64,000 bases of DNA from Paragonimus westermani (GCA_008508345.1 QNGE01000866.1:127046-191045); one strand, 5' to 3'; numbered from the stretch's first letter, positions 12,762 through 27,700 are shown. Notes: generated by a model from the letters alone, not told the origin. Translations and numbers: made by a program.

Positions 12762-15700
12762 GTGGGTTAAACATTTCTAGTCAAGCTTGTGAACATGACT
12801 TCAGATTGATCGATTTGCCTCACAAACAACCCACCACCAATTCACACAATAATAGATAGGAGTACAAGTGATTTGATAGCCACCAAATCTCAAACTCAAC
12901 AGCTCCAGTTTAAGCATATCTAAAAGTGAAAAATATCCGCGCAGTCAAACAATACGTCACTCAGATAAGTCCCAGGACGGACCACATTGGTATTGGTTAT
13001 AAGGATAGTTTTGAACAGACATATGATAAACATTTATAACAATAGTTTTTCTTGTGGTCATGGGGTGTGAGTGATCAGTAACTTTTTCCTAAACCCCATT
13101 TTCCAATTTTATTTACAAGAAAAACTGTCCGTCTATAGTGGTCGAAGGTGATTTGCTCTCAGCCCTGACAAGACACGTTGTTCACAAGGTGCATACCGCA
13201 GGCAGGGACTAGTGATTCAAATGACAATACTGCTGTCCTAAATGTGCGTGTCCAGGAGATGTAGGACTGTGGACTGTTTCATTGCAGTTTCCGGGACAGT
13301 CGATCTCCCGAGAAGGTTGGCGGATTTCATTTGACATAGTGGGATGGCTGGGTAACTGGTCCGAAATGTGAGATTTCTTAACCCCCGGCAGGAGTCCGTA
13401 GTCTAGTTGGTACATACCTTGCAGAGGTGTACAGCTCCCGGTTCCGGACTGACTCTAGAAAAAGTTTAAATTGTTCACAGTTGGGTGTTTTTTTAATTAG
13501 CCAACTAGCCGCAATACTTATCAGTCTTAGAATAGCATTAGGTAATCATAGGACTGTAAAGTACTCTAACGAGCAGAAATCAGCGTCATTCAACACGTAT
13601 CGAATTTTATTAATCCACGGTTATGTTGTATTCAGTATAAAACACAAGAATACGAAATCAGTCTTGTTCAGTTCGGAATGTAACTGGCTCTATTGCTACA
13701 CGGAATGCTACGGATGTATACTCAAGAGTTTGGAGCAGAAAAGAACTAATTTTCATGTACTAAGATATAAAACTTCTATCTTTGTTGAGAGTTTTACTTT
13801 GTTGTTGCCCCATCATATATTCCATTACTGCTGTTAAATGGAAATGTTTGATATGCAAATCAGTTCTCATCAGTTTATTACTAAATAAACCTGTCGGGAT
13901 ATTCAACACTGGTGCAGGGTCCACGTCAGTAAGCTTCATCTTTCATGACTCTCTATCGACATCTATATGGTAACATGATCGCAGCTTTACTACTGTCTGT
14001 AGTGCTATGTAGATATGTATTTGTATATCAAACGCTTTGTGAACTAGTTCCTTCAGGCGATCTAAGAATGAAATAGACAGAAAGGAGAGTTAGTAAAAAA
14101 TTAAAGAAGCGCAAGTCACCACAACAATATCACGTGTGAGTTCAACTCCTAGTCATTTCTAATGGCAATACATCAATTGTTGGTACTCATATTTGACTGC
14201 CATAAACTCAAGAAAATGCATTCGATTAGTATCCAATAAAAAGAAAACGGTGAACTGAATTCATAGGATCCCTATGTCTAAAATCAAGCATTCAACATAA
14301 AACTAAAGTAGAACCTCAGTTGCAAAGCAACATTTCTGATTAAATGTCCCAAGATCGTGGAAACACCAGCCAAACACATTCCTCATACCAGTGAACCCAA
14401 TTAGCCGCCTTGTATCCGCCCCCCCTCTTGACCAGAGCCCAAATAAGCCACAAGGTTCCCTACCCGGGAGATGCATGAGACCTGCTGTTTCTAACCTACT
14501 AGTGGTTGTTCACATATCCCTTAGTTTTAATGTAACAGAAGAAGTGTTCTCCTTTAGACGATTCTGCTCAAATGGTTCCTTGCCCGAAGGTATCGCAAGC
14601 ATATAAAAAATTGGTCTTATGTGATCTTAACGATTTAGCGAGTCCCTTGAAATCTACTGGCTGGATCTCACCATCAAGTGCCTAACTCATTCGCGATTAT
14701 AAAAAAAAGTGCGTTTGTCCTACATGCTTTCTACTACTTTTTGGGTTTCTGTTCAGTTGATATCACCTGACGGTATTTTACTATCGGCCATCCTCCGAGG
14801 AATGTCACTGTAGGTCATGCCAAACCTCATCTGCATCAGAATACTGAGACCATCCCATCTACTTGAATAATGCCGTAATCAAACATGAGACATGTTGATC
14901 TTTTTTCACCTATTCATTAGTGCTGGAGATCTGATCAAGCGGAAACATAAACAGAAGTAACTCACCCATAAAATATTAAGGACCTACCTACTGCTTTTAA
15001 CTTACTTGAAATGCCACAAGTTAATGTCTAAACAAAACACAGTATATGCAGATGGTTGTCACTGCAAAACATTATTTCTAATAATGTTTGGTATGATCTG
15101 TGTCTCTGATCCAAATAACCGCGTTATGATACACAAAAAGGTTGTTCATAACTGACTTGCTCGTCAAGCCCAAGTGAAGTACTCAACCAGCAATATAGTT
15201 CTACTATTCAGTTAACCCTGAGCCACATTGAACTATACATTTTCATTATTTATTTCTCATTATTTTAGGGCTTAGTCTAACGCCTTCCCGACTAAGTCGA
15301 GCATTTATGCAAACCGATGCACACCTGCAGCCTTGAGCCCGATGGACAGTCAGACCGGCCTGATCACAGCTAACCACTGAACACATGGTCAGGCTGTCAC
15401 GAATTGGATCGATAGTGACTACTTAATCAAAATTCCTGTACGGTCTAGTTTCCGACAAGAGCTACTACTTGTGCACACCACTGAATAAGCAACATGCATC
15501 TGATTTTCAGCACCACACAGTGTGAAGTGGGACTGATTAACTTAAGAACGACTGAGTGTTGGTTTCCATTATCTTCCGCGAGTACCGGTAATTCTCACTG
15601 TCGTAAACTGTAGTTTGTACATCCAGCATAAAATGGCGCTTGGAACATGAAACCGACCTCACTGATTTACTGAAGGTACAGCAGAGTAACCATCTTGTTG

Positions 15701-18700
15701 ATTTATTTTGGACGGAAAAATCAAAAATACATTTAATGCAAGGGAGAAAACTAATTTTGTGAAATCGTTGGGTTTCTCACTACGCACATCAGATTTTAAC
15801 CTGGTCGTACACTGTGTTTGGTAAAATGAAAGTGACTTTAACCCTAAAATTTGATCTCATCCATTTGTAACTCAAAGATTCCGTTTAACACTTGGTTAAG
15901 CTCATCCAGTATTGACGATCAAACATTATGTAACATAGAGTCCAACATACGTGGAATGACAACTGTAAGAGCTGCAACTTCATCGTTCCGCACTATTCCG
16001 TCTTTTGCATTCTCCTGCCCTTAGCGTTGGGTTCACTAGTCAGTTGATGCTCTCTAAACTATCTGTTCACATTCCGAGTGAGCCTCCACCTAGACAACTA
16101 CCTCCCGTTTAAACTAAATTAAAACAATCGTATGCGTCTTGCCGAGTATAGATTAGAAACTTGTTAAATGAATCATGTTAATCAAATTAGGAGCACTCAG
16201 GAGGCTCTGACACATTTAACGCATCACAAAAGCCCACTAAATTTACCATCAAACTATTACGTTCGTAATAAAATTTAAAGCGGGCATAGAGTGCAAATAT
16301 GTGAACCTGAATACTGCTTGCCTTAGTCCGCCCTGAACGACAGCAAAATTCTGTGGGTGGCTTGACAGTCATTCAAGAAAGTCTCTGATCCAGGTTGAAG
16401 TTTTGCCACTAGCTTAGTTCACATTCGTACATAACAGTTACTTGACCAAATCACCTAATGCTTCAATACAGTTAGCTTCTTTGGACAAATGGAACTGTGT
16501 GTTGAGCTCTCTAACCCATTGAAAGATTTATAGTATGCAGGTTCTGCGAGACTCATGCACAAAAATGTGGACGGAGGCAGTTAACATCGCACAGCCAACG
16601 TGGACCAGACATTCAAGTATGGCGCATTTTTATATTCTTCCGTGTCTAAGAAAAAAGAGCAATCACGACCGCATGTACGTGCACTTATCATAATCATCAT
16701 CATAATCATCATCATCATCATCATCATCATCATAACAGCCATGAGCCTGATCAAAAGATACTGTGGCTCCGGCCGCCGCTCACCTCAACAGTGACGTGGA
16801 ATACCCGAGAAGGAAACGTCACTCAGAAGGTCAACAAATATTAAAGAAGACTAAGCGGAAGAACTAGAAGTGGTATGAACACAAATGCGCAATTGACTGC
16901 GACATACCGCCGTCTCGGATAGCGTATCTAACCAACGATTTGAGTGATCACGAGCACCCTATCCAGACAGGCGATACCTGCCCACTCTGCTCAGTGGAAC
17001 AGTCAAGGACTTCATATTTCGTNAATGAGGCCGGTCAGTAACTTGGACGCAACAGACACCAAACTTCTATCGCGCGAGCATTCGTTGACCGGACAGAGCT
17101 AGTTGAGTCTGCCCGAAATCCCAGTCTCTGTTGGGGCACCTAGGTCGTATCACGTCCATCCCTTTTCTAAACACAGGTAACTAATGAAATGCACAGGTCC
17201 TGGCTCCTACTCCTGATCCGGTGTCCTTTCATTCGATTCTCGCTACTGATTCCTTAGACAACCTTGTGATAGAGAGCGGCAGTCCTTCGATTCAGTGACT
17301 ACCAACTGAGAGCTTTCGCCAGGTTACACACATTACCAGCACCGGAAGTATGCAGCACTTTGATCCAAAGAGAATGAGTTCTGTTTTTGTATGTAACTGC
17401 TGAAGTTACACGGTGGTGATGAGCTCCGCTCTTTCCTTGCTAATGACAGTGTCTGCGTTTTTGAAATTCTATGAATCACTCAGTGGAAATGATTGCGGTG
17501 AGATCGAGGTCAGACGGCCAAGTAGACGCCGGTAAGGAAGCAACATGGATGGACGACCTGAAATCCCCTACACAAAGATAAGGAGGATCGGGAATTTATC
17601 ATGGAACATCAAAAAATTACTGGTAGTAAATGTTAATGTACTAAAACCTTTTACTTCTAACCACTAACGATGTGAGAATAAGCAGCCAGCTTACCCCTGC
17701 CAGTTAACCAGATAGTATTCCGTACGTTGTCAAATCCTTGACTTATGAAACTGCTCACATAGTCCATAACTCGTCCACCCCAGGCTTTCCATACGCGTTA
17801 TTTTTTATGCAAATTATGCAAAGTATATCAACAGCTCACCTTCCATGGTCTAACCGATGACCAAATGGTTGGTCACTGTTGGTCAGCACACCGAACTCAA
17901 TGGAATTGTACTAAGTAAGACGAACTAATGTAGATCAAGTAGTAATGAATCTGGCTTAATCTACTTTCGATGAGATATTGCAAATGTGTGAATCAACCCG
18001 TCATTCATTACACAAAATCCTACAGCCAGTGGCAAACAAAAAGACGGGTTCACAACGGTTGTGTAAGCAAACACATAACACATCAAAATGTGATATCACG
18101 TACAAAAAAAGCATAAACATGAACGAAGAAACAGTATTGTACATTTGGGTTGGCAATCCCACGCTTCCTTGAAACGTGGCGTAAATATTTTAAACAATCA
18201 CATAAAAGTGTGCAAAACAGAGGATAAAGCTAACGCCCCATCTAGCAACTGTATTCAGCGCAAGAAACTAATTCTCTGATTACCGAGGCCAAAACTTATT
18301 CGCCAGCGATCAGTCGTCATCTGAGACTAAAATGGTTCATAGGATGGTCGATCGTTCAAAATGCGCTTAACCCTCGCTAGCACTGTGCAAAATATTTCGT
18401 CTGATGCGAGATCACCAATTAGTTATCCCTACAAAATGTGCCGCATTGGGCAAATTATACATTCCCATAGTCGTTCTCGATGAGTGGAAATGGAAAACTG
18501 ACTATTCAAGCACAACTCTTTTTCCCAGCTGTTCGCCTGAAGTTTGCTTTTACCACCACGTCTTCAGTAGTTCGCACATACCTCCTTCGGAAGTACCGAG
18601 ATTGTTTCCGTTATCAACTGGAAGCCCAGTGGGTATCCACGGAAAGCAGCAACTACTGATGGTGTGCAGAACAAGGAATTTGTTCCTAAAGAATGAGCAT

Positions 18701-21700
18701 ACTCAATGTGAGCGGCTCAAACCTACTGACAAGTAAAGAAACAACCATAACGTTTTTCGGTTGCTCTACCGCGACAAACAAAGAGAGGGTCAAAATAGGG
18801 CACGCCAACTGCCATAAACGGGTTAAACTCTTCCGTAAGGCTGTCGGCAGGGAAAAGTAACATCGTTTGCTGACAAGGTCGATGAAACTACCGTTTTCAA
18901 ACAGAACGCTGGTCATTCACTGTTTTTAATATATATTTATACTACAAGATACAGTAACGTTTGCGCAGTAGCGTGATTTACACCTGAGTGATTGTTTTGG
19001 AAACTCGTCGATTACATGATTAGATTGGTTACAAAATGCATTGAAGACAAGGTGATGGTAAACCTAGGTTCTAAAATCAATAGTGTGAACCGAAGACAAC
19101 CTCCAACTTGAAGAGACCGGTCGACTAGAAAGGGGCTAAGTCTTTTTAAGGAGCTTGACTTGTGGAACAGCTTTTGGGAGCGTGAACCATTCATGTTCAA
19201 AATTTTCTCATACGAATCACTTCAGCAGAGAATCAAGCTGCACTGGTGCAACTGTTTGTATCGTAGCTGCTTCTAGTGTCTGGACCATAATCTAACTTCG
19301 TTTGCAGTCTGCACTTACAGTGATAGTAAGTGAATATGGATAATGTATTCGCGTGAGTCATCACAGTACGCGTAACCGCGATTTGAGTTATATTTTAAAC
19401 CTACATTTTTGTCTGTCACTGAATCCAAAATTTCCAAGTCAGTTGGTTTCTTTTAGGTTCAGGAGGGTAGGCCCGTTGAAGAAAAGAGTTAGCCCGTGCC
19501 TGTTGCTTTCTTGGAGTTTTCTTAAAGCTAAGTCTGCAAAGGCAACGGCAAGGGCGTGCAGCGCCATTCTACAGATTGATACAATTCCTGAATAACGGTA
19601 AACTTTTCGGTTACGAAAAATAAAAACCGTCTGATACTGTTCCATATGCTTTCAAGAGCACTAAATAAAGCTACCCGATAGAGCATCCCCATCAGAGTCT
19701 TCGCACAGCATGAGACATCTTCACAACCAGGATGGTGGCCACAAGCCCTGGTCAAATAATCGTTAATTTTGCACTTCTAACTCTTAAATTCTCATCCAAG
19801 AAGTGAACATGAGTGAGGCTTCCTTTCCTACATAAACCACATCTCCATAGAAACTTTCACCAACATTTAAAGAAGCATTTAGTTAGCCGGATAAGGGTAT
19901 AATTAGGCAGTGCACAAGTATATCCTGAAACTATGGCTTGGTCTGGCGTTGAAGAGAAAGCAGCCCACTTCCACCACCGGCCACGATAAGCATCTGGAAG
20001 TACATTGTCCCGGCTCGACTTCTGTTTGCACAGAGGGTTCAAGTGGCAGTTTTGACGATAGCAACGCGGTTGCTGTGAAACGCAAGGGTCGTAAACAGAC
20101 ACAACGAACGACATTAAGATGCATCAAATCTTCCGATGAAAAATACTGTTCATCCGTTTGTGTAGGATTTCTTTCTCAAGATCCAATTCTATTACAAGCG
20201 TTGGCTGCTGTACCACACGTTTCAAAAACACTTTCGTATTATTGTCAAATGCATCGAAGAAGTTCTTGTTCTTGGTCTCGTAGTTTTTCACTTAATTAGA
20301 CGGAATCCCCGAACTATACTAGATTTTTGAGATCTTCTGAAATTCGGATCTCATCTGTCTTGTTACAGAAGCTAGGGAGGCGAAGGTTGACGTGAAACAC
20401 TGTGTAGTCTCATCGATAACTTCAAGTTTGAACAATAACTTGTTGTTGTGTTGGATCGTTTGCCGCAGATCAGTAGCGGTGCAAGTGGTGGATGAGATAG
20501 CCTCAACCACATGTGCACACATCCGATCCCTCTTTGGCCGTCCCTCAACATTGCCATTTGGCCGTCAAATAAACCTTAACGCATCACAGTTTTCCTCTGG
20601 GACGAAGACTTGATGGAACATGGCCACACCATCCGCAATTGAAACTGCACTGAAAGTGATCGAATACTCCAAACATGTTGTTGACCATACCTGGACCCCA
20701 AATTATCTGCTGTTTAAAAAACATCATCGAAATGACTGTATAGTTGAAAGGAATCTTTGATTCGTCATGTTTAACTGCACTCCAACTAGAGCGATGAAGT
20801 ACATACCACCAGCAAGCAGAAGCGGCATTCATGTCAACAGTCAATTCAGCGTGACTCTTCCGAGCATAATCCCTCACCATTCAACACTATTTTAATTGCA
20901 GCAACGGTGATTTCACCAGTTTGTCCTTTAAGCACTCGATACTTTGAATTGCAACCATCCTTTTGATTAACAACCACGACCTGCCCTTCCATGGTAGGTC
21001 TACGCCACAACAACCCTCAAGTAATCGAATAATTTCGATCGTCGGTGCATATGCCACCTTGTCATCATCAAGCATGCACCTGTCACGTGTTTTAGGATCA
21101 CTAAATTCACTTTCTTACACCTTGACTAAATCGGTACACACAAAATAATCGGAAGTGAAGAAGTTCACAGGCATCTTAGAAGGAATGTTTCTCACCACTG
21201 GGTTTCGCATCATGCATCCAAATAACGTCCAGAAATCACACGGTTTCTTGGCGTCACCGTTCTATTGTCCGATAAGCCCAAGAGCATCACAGGCCAAAAC
21301 GTTGACTGTCCGTCCTTACAACAACATGAATTTCCTGACCTTTCAGTGTGACCGCTGAGCAGGTTGTTTAACGTCAGGAACAATCCTCTACAAACTGCGG
21401 AGCTGTTTTACCGACCAGACGCGATTAATGTGTAAATTTCTGCGACAGATAATAGAGAACACGTCAAATCTTGTCTCAAAACGAAGCATTCTTTAACATC
21501 CAATGACGGTTAGAAGATATAACAATATTTTATCACAACTTGAATTCAGTCGCCTTACAGAGTACAATCATGGTGTCTGAGTGAGAGTTCAAAAAGTTTG
21601 GTGTTTCAAGTGAACGTGACGAGGGCTTCAGGATGGATTGAACGATGTCCAGTGCAATCCAATGCGAACCGACATCAAGCGCAACAAATGGAGCAACCGT

Positions 21701-24700
21701 AGTTGATGACATGCTAAAATCGTGTTGTTTCGTGACTTCAGTATGCTCTAACGCATGATGACGACCACCACAATACCTGTGAAACTCACAACCCTTTGTG
21801 AAACGATTAATCCGTAATCACAGATGGCAGCGTTTTACTCTAAACGACGTTCAGCTAATCTTTCATCCACAGATTACAATATTTGGGGCATTAATGAAGA
21901 ATTATGTTGAGCTAGCAACCGCTCAGGGGAGCTTTAACCAGTATTTAAAATTTGTTTGGTTCGCACATAAACCGAAACGGATACTGTTAGATTCGTAGTT
22001 GTGCGTTCACGTTCCAACGCATCATGGAACCACGCAACTTTGTTCATTTGTTTTCATCGGATACGTAGATTCCGTACTCAATTTTGGCGACTAACGATTG
22101 ATCTTTCACAAAGTCCGCCAAGTCCTGAAAGCGTGGTCTGCTGCCACTTTTGAGAATGTGTACAGCGGCATTCATCCAATTAATGCTGAGATGAGATGAT
22201 AGTTTGTAGACTACTGCTTTAAAGTTAACTTTCGTGTGCAAATCTGATTCATAACTTCAACGATCCAGAGTTACCGAAGAAGTTTGCGTATTCTGAGATT
22301 TGTTGTGCCAGTGGCCTTCAAAGATGAGTCTTCAAAAGCTTAGCAAGACTGATCCTGTAGTATTTTCCTAGCTGCTGCATAAGATTTTTGTGATATTTAA
22401 ATGACACTTTTTCTGAACGTAGGTCTTGCCACCACACCACAGTGCTGAAGTAATTAGGACGGTCATTTAGTGTAACTGCTTATCCCGTGTTCTGCACAAG
22501 CGTCGAAGTTACAGATAATTTTCCACTGATACAGGCAATTTCCACATAATCACATCATCTCAGTCCCAGCAAACCCCAGTCGTCCGAGGAATGTCTGATT
22601 CAGGCGTAATAAGCCATGACGATTCACTTGTCTGCAAAGACTTAGAAAATTTTCACCTTCACGTTCGACTTTCGAAGGAATTCTTAACAGTAGTTCCATT
22701 TCAGTTTCCCTTTCTAATCTCAACAGTTTTAAACACTCATATGCAGTGTGCAACGCAACATTACTGTAGTTTTCCTCCTCATATTCAGGCCAGTGATATG
22801 AGAATATCGACTGCGCGGACGGTTGCACGTTACTGACAAATAATCACATAGCAACTAATCCGGCGTGACCTACGTTTGTTGAGATTCTACGAATGGCTTG
22901 ACTTAATCTGTCACTCAATACACAGTCCTTCAGCCAGTGGCAAACAAAAAGACGGGTTTACAACAGTTTTGTAATCGAACACACAACACATCAAAATACG
23001 ATATCACGCACAAAACAAGCACATTTGGGTTGGCAATCCCATGCTTCCTTGAAACGTGGCGTAAGTATATTAAACACTCACGTAAAAGTGTGCAAAACAG
23101 ACGCAAGTAGAAGCATTGACGCCTGTTCATAAGATGAGCTTAACAGATCATGCAAGGGGTCGAATGGGGAATGATGATGGAATGAATATTTGATACTGAT
23201 CAGTGATCTCTAAAACGTGTGCTATCGAAGTGTCAATAACAAACCTACTGCTCATTAGCAACCTGATATTGTCACTCTCGGTGAATGGACACCTCATCAG
23301 TGCACACTCGTAAGCGTGCAACAAGTCTGCGCGATTCATGCACCTCGAAAACCTTATTGTTTTCAAAACGCTCAACGCACCAAAGTAATCAGGTGTTTTG
23401 GGAGGTCGCATCATCGCAGTTGTGTGAACATGTGTACATTAGGCCACTGTGTTTAGGTAACTAGTGCACAGTGTCCACGTTGGTGGCAATACATGGAGTC
23501 GTGCGTTCTCCTGCAACAATGATGGTTGACTATGAAACAGTTGATGCGCAGAGTTAAACTGCTGATGCTACCGCTGTTTGTGCATCAACAACGGAAGGGT
23601 CAGAAACGGCATTCGTAATTTTAAATCAAAGTAACTTTCCGCAGCTGCATACCTGACTCTTCTCCAGTGTGCTGAGTTGTTTCGATTGTTCTATTATTGT
23701 GATTGAAATGTTCCTGAGGCTTTTCAGTCAGTCAACGTGTGACAGAATGCGCGCCACAAAAACTGTTCATTTAACTTTTAAAAGCCTGTTAGATGTACCA
23801 GCTGTCAGTGTTAGTGTCGAGAATTCAGTCAACTCGAAGGTCACGAGCAAAGGTGGATAGTACATCCGTCCTTTAAATCGTACAAAATATACGACAGAAA
23901 CCAAAGAAAAGCGTATACTGATCTACTCCTCACTGTCGTGTATCACAACAAAAGAAGCACGGTATCATAAAGAAAAAGGAAACATGTATTTTACAGCAAA
24001 CCGCATTTGCAACGTCATTTCGCTTGTCAACAATGTCGACTACAGTTTTGTTCATGGTAAGTAGACCACCTGATTTGTGCGAGCTGAGCGTTGTGAACGG
24101 TCCTGATGATTTTCTGTCAAAGAGTGTATAACTGTTTTTTACTTATCACTTTCTTAACTATGACGGAAATATTCATCTCGTTGAATTCATTATTATTCAC
24201 AGGTTAAAATTTTGTACGCACGAAATCTCATGTTGTCCACGACGGAGGAAAGCCTTCGCGAACACTTCGTCCGAGTTGCCGGTGGCGATCCAAACGCCAT
24301 CGAACGAGTCAAGAAGATTAGTGACTATGCCTTCATACACTTCAGGGAGCGAGAGCAAGCTGCAAAGTGCCTAAAAGCTCTTAACGGTGAGTTGGATAGA
24401 TATACCGAAAAAGTTCTGTTATGGTAGCTTTTGAACTAATAGAAAGCTTTCGAGTTCAAGGTTTCATATATCCGGGCCTAATGTCTTTTCCTCACCAAAT
24501 ATTAGGGAAGATTATTATACGTCTCAGTGAATATATCCTTTAAAAACGAGTATGAAAATTTTCAATGTCAATAAACTGTACACTTTTTCTTAGATACAAT
24601 GCTCGACGGGTCAAAAATAGAAGTAACTTGGGCAAAGCCAGTAGACAAAAACGAAATCAGTGCTCGCCAGCAAACAAGTCAAACATCGAGCAAGCTGATG

Positions 24701-27700
24701 AACGACTTTGCTCTGGGAAAAGATCTCCGATCAAACAATTCTCTTTTATTTGATCTAAGAACAAATTCTATGGCACTGGCAGCAGCTACCGGTGGGCTAT
24801 TGCCCCAGCTGGATCCCACCTTACCGTTTCTTTTCTCTCCGGTAGCTCAAACACAACCGATTACCCCAGACATTTTATCCATAAATCCTTCAGCCGCTGG
24901 TGCACCAGGTGCACTTCTGAACATTGCCAGTCCTAGGTAAGTTCAGTTTTTCAAGAACCAAATATGCGATTGGTACTCTACGTCGGTTAAACCCTAGTTT
25001 GTAGCTTAGCCAGTTATGGTAAACAGTGTGACCCATTTCTGTCATAAGTAACAGCTGTAACCAGTTGGTTATATATTTTATTGGTTTATATGTCAACAGT
25101 GGCCTTATTGACCCACGAACTTATACCACACTGCTGTTAACTGCGTTACAGATTGATCTCCACTTATGTAAACCATAGTTAAATGCAATGTAAATTCAAT
25201 GACTGTCGGGTCAATGATTTGGTGTTGTCCATATTATGTTCAGCTGTGAAATGATATTTCAACCTGAGTAGTTAAACATGAACGTGCTTCGGTTTATGTG
25301 GACGACTTGAAACGAATATCCTGCCAAGTGCTATAACATACCTCAACATTAACCGTGTGTCTGAATTAGACTTCGTACAACGGTCTGCCTAACTACTGTG
25401 GTCAAATGCGCACACTAAAGCCTGCTTACAGCCAGAGAGCATAGTCTCCGTTCTCGAAATTAATTATACTGTGTAATATGTAAACAAGTGATAGCTTAAT
25501 TTGCAGCACAGTAAGTGAAAGCAGTACCTTATACTAAATGCATTCAAACCAGGCGGCATATACATGCCCACCTTCTGACAAACTGCTTGCTCTCTTAGCG
25601 TATGAAACGTAAACCAAACTTCTCTCTATGTGTACCCAACCTCCTTTGTTCCGATTATCGTCTCAGATTCATTCTGATGTTGGTGAGTGTCTGCAACACA
25701 TGTGTACATCATCATGTTCTGAAAAATACGAGAAACCGAATTGCGAAAGTAACGATATAATACGATTAGAGCGGAACTACAAGGCACATAATCATTTGCT
25801 ACTGGTGGACAAGTTAATTCGCAGACGTAACGTCAGTTCAAGACACACATCTACGTTATTTTACCTCCCGCTGCTTACACAGTAGATTTTCTCGTTTATA
25901 CAACAAGAAGTACAATGAAATGTAGCCTGATTCGGGATCGATTAAATTTTTTACTTAAAAACTTTCATTATCCTCAGAAGATTGTTTGGGGAACGCATTT
26001 CTCTGCGTTGATTGATGTTGAGGCTATTTGATTCTCATGTAGGGTATCACTGGCCCATTTCGGATAGACTTCACGTTGCCCAGCTTGAGTGTTATCCATC
26101 AGCCTGATCCCCTCATCATCACCCGCATCACCGGTATGCTGGAAACTGTTACTTAACTACCATACAACCATGAAGATTGTTTTGATTTAAAGATGAACGA
26201 CTGAAGGGGGACGGGATTCAGTATCTAAAACCTCAACATCCGAATCCAGCACGATTCCCTGCAACTTCCACTCGTATGGGTCTTTTACTGTCGTTCGAAA
26301 ACAGAATTTTCAATCAGACTACACCAACGCTCAAGAAAGTGGACTCAAATAGTTGTCACCTCCCTTAACATCCCCAACAACAGGTTAGGTGGATCAAAAG
26401 AGCTCCATCCTGTAAGTTCAGCTTGGTCCAAACTTTGTATTTTTGACTAGGAGAGCTGCCAAGCCACTAACTAGCTGAATGGGTTCAACGTTCATCCAGG
26501 TAATAACCAGAATTTCCTAGCCAGGTGACTTTCTATAACTGTTTATTTTAGTTAGTTTATTTACCCAACCACACTTCGTAAAACGCCCTTGAATGCGACG
26601 TGTACCAAAAAAACTACATTCTCAGAGATGTTGGGTCTAAAGTACAAACACGTATGCCAGACCTGGCGTTCAACGCAATCGATCCTTCTTCTACGTTGCG
26701 TAAATTATTCAGAATGCACCAACCCTCATCCGCCGACTATGTAAACATCAAGTTATGACCTGTTTGTATTCATTACGATCCCGACAGCTGGAAACGAGTG
26801 TGTTGTCATTATTGGTTCAGGTACGTCCACAACCTCTTTTCGAAAAAAAAGCTGGACTCACGTTTTGCTGAACATTACTTACAACTATATAAGGTTGGGC
26901 GTACAGACATGACAGTTTGGCCTTATTACTGATAGGTATTTGGGACAGTGGGCAACAGTGTAATTTCGAGAGGACGACGGCCGGTTTTCAGCTTCCACTA
27001 GTGGCAAGGATATGCGCTAGTGGTGAGTTTTAGAACCAGTGAAAATCGAGTGTGGTGCCTCTTTTCGAAAAGTGATAGCTGAAAGATATATTTGACTGTG
27101 AAAACTACAACTAAATATGGGTAACAGTTAAACCGTATTAGAGAACTTTAATATTCATCACAACATTCTGCATTCCTAGCCAAACTAAAAATTAAATCCA
27201 CTCTGCTGTCAGGCCAACATGCGTTTTCCCTGAAGAAACTCAGCTGATTGATATTTATTGGTTCGTATGATGAAATTACTTTTGTAGTGTTATTCAGAAG
27301 TGACACACGACTTCATTTCGTACTATGTTGAAAGAAATTATTACGTTCATCAACCAAATTTGAATAACGCTTGAATCAGAATAAGGGCGGTACTAGCCGC
27401 GACTGAGAAGACTTTGTGACAGGCCATAAGATCAAGAAAACACTGTGATATCCGTACACTGATTTCAATAAAGGAATTTGGAAATATCGGTGATCTATGA
27501 GATTCGTTCCGCTTTGGTCGCCGAGATTGGTTTCTCAGTATATGTCGGTGGTTATCAGTAGAGCAAAATGTGATGGCTGGACACATCTTTTGACCAACAA
27601 GGACGTTGGTGAGTACAAACAGAAATGGGGCCGGCGATGCAGCGTCAACCTTAGAATAAACAATGAAAGATGGTCAAATTGTAGCGAAAAGGGGTCCGAT

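Larger units (their letters stand above)
17971..23129 (-). mobile_element. Degenerate Bel/Pao LTR retrotransposon, antisense in intron 1
   Basis: Read on the minus strand, the order is 5' LTR (22880-23129), gag remnant, zinc knuckle, protease region, RT linker, RT, RNase H, integrase, 3' LTR (17971-18240). This is a complete Bel/Pao layout of about 5.16 kb. Each domain is recognised by family-typical blocks (separate entries), but frames shift repeatedly and stops occur in integrase, so no product can be made. The LTRs differ by many substitutions and by indels, including roughly 20-30 bp present only in the 17971 copy, which indicates an old insertion. It lies opposite to the host gene, the orientation usually tolerated in introns because its polyadenylation signals are not read in the host transcript. 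Confidence 0.9.

Noticed and set aside
13427..13837. 136-codon plus-strand ORF in intron 1
   Set aside because: No recognised domain and no need for a coding exon here, since exons 1 and 2 join within a conserved stretch.
16687..16734. Regular short repeats that could suggest a CRISPR-like array
   Set aside because: It is a trinucleotide microsatellite with no spacers, in eukaryotic DNA.
19910..20299. 129-codon plus-strand ORF
   Set aside because: It lies antisense to Bel/Pao RT/RNase H blocks that match the family in order; shadow frame.
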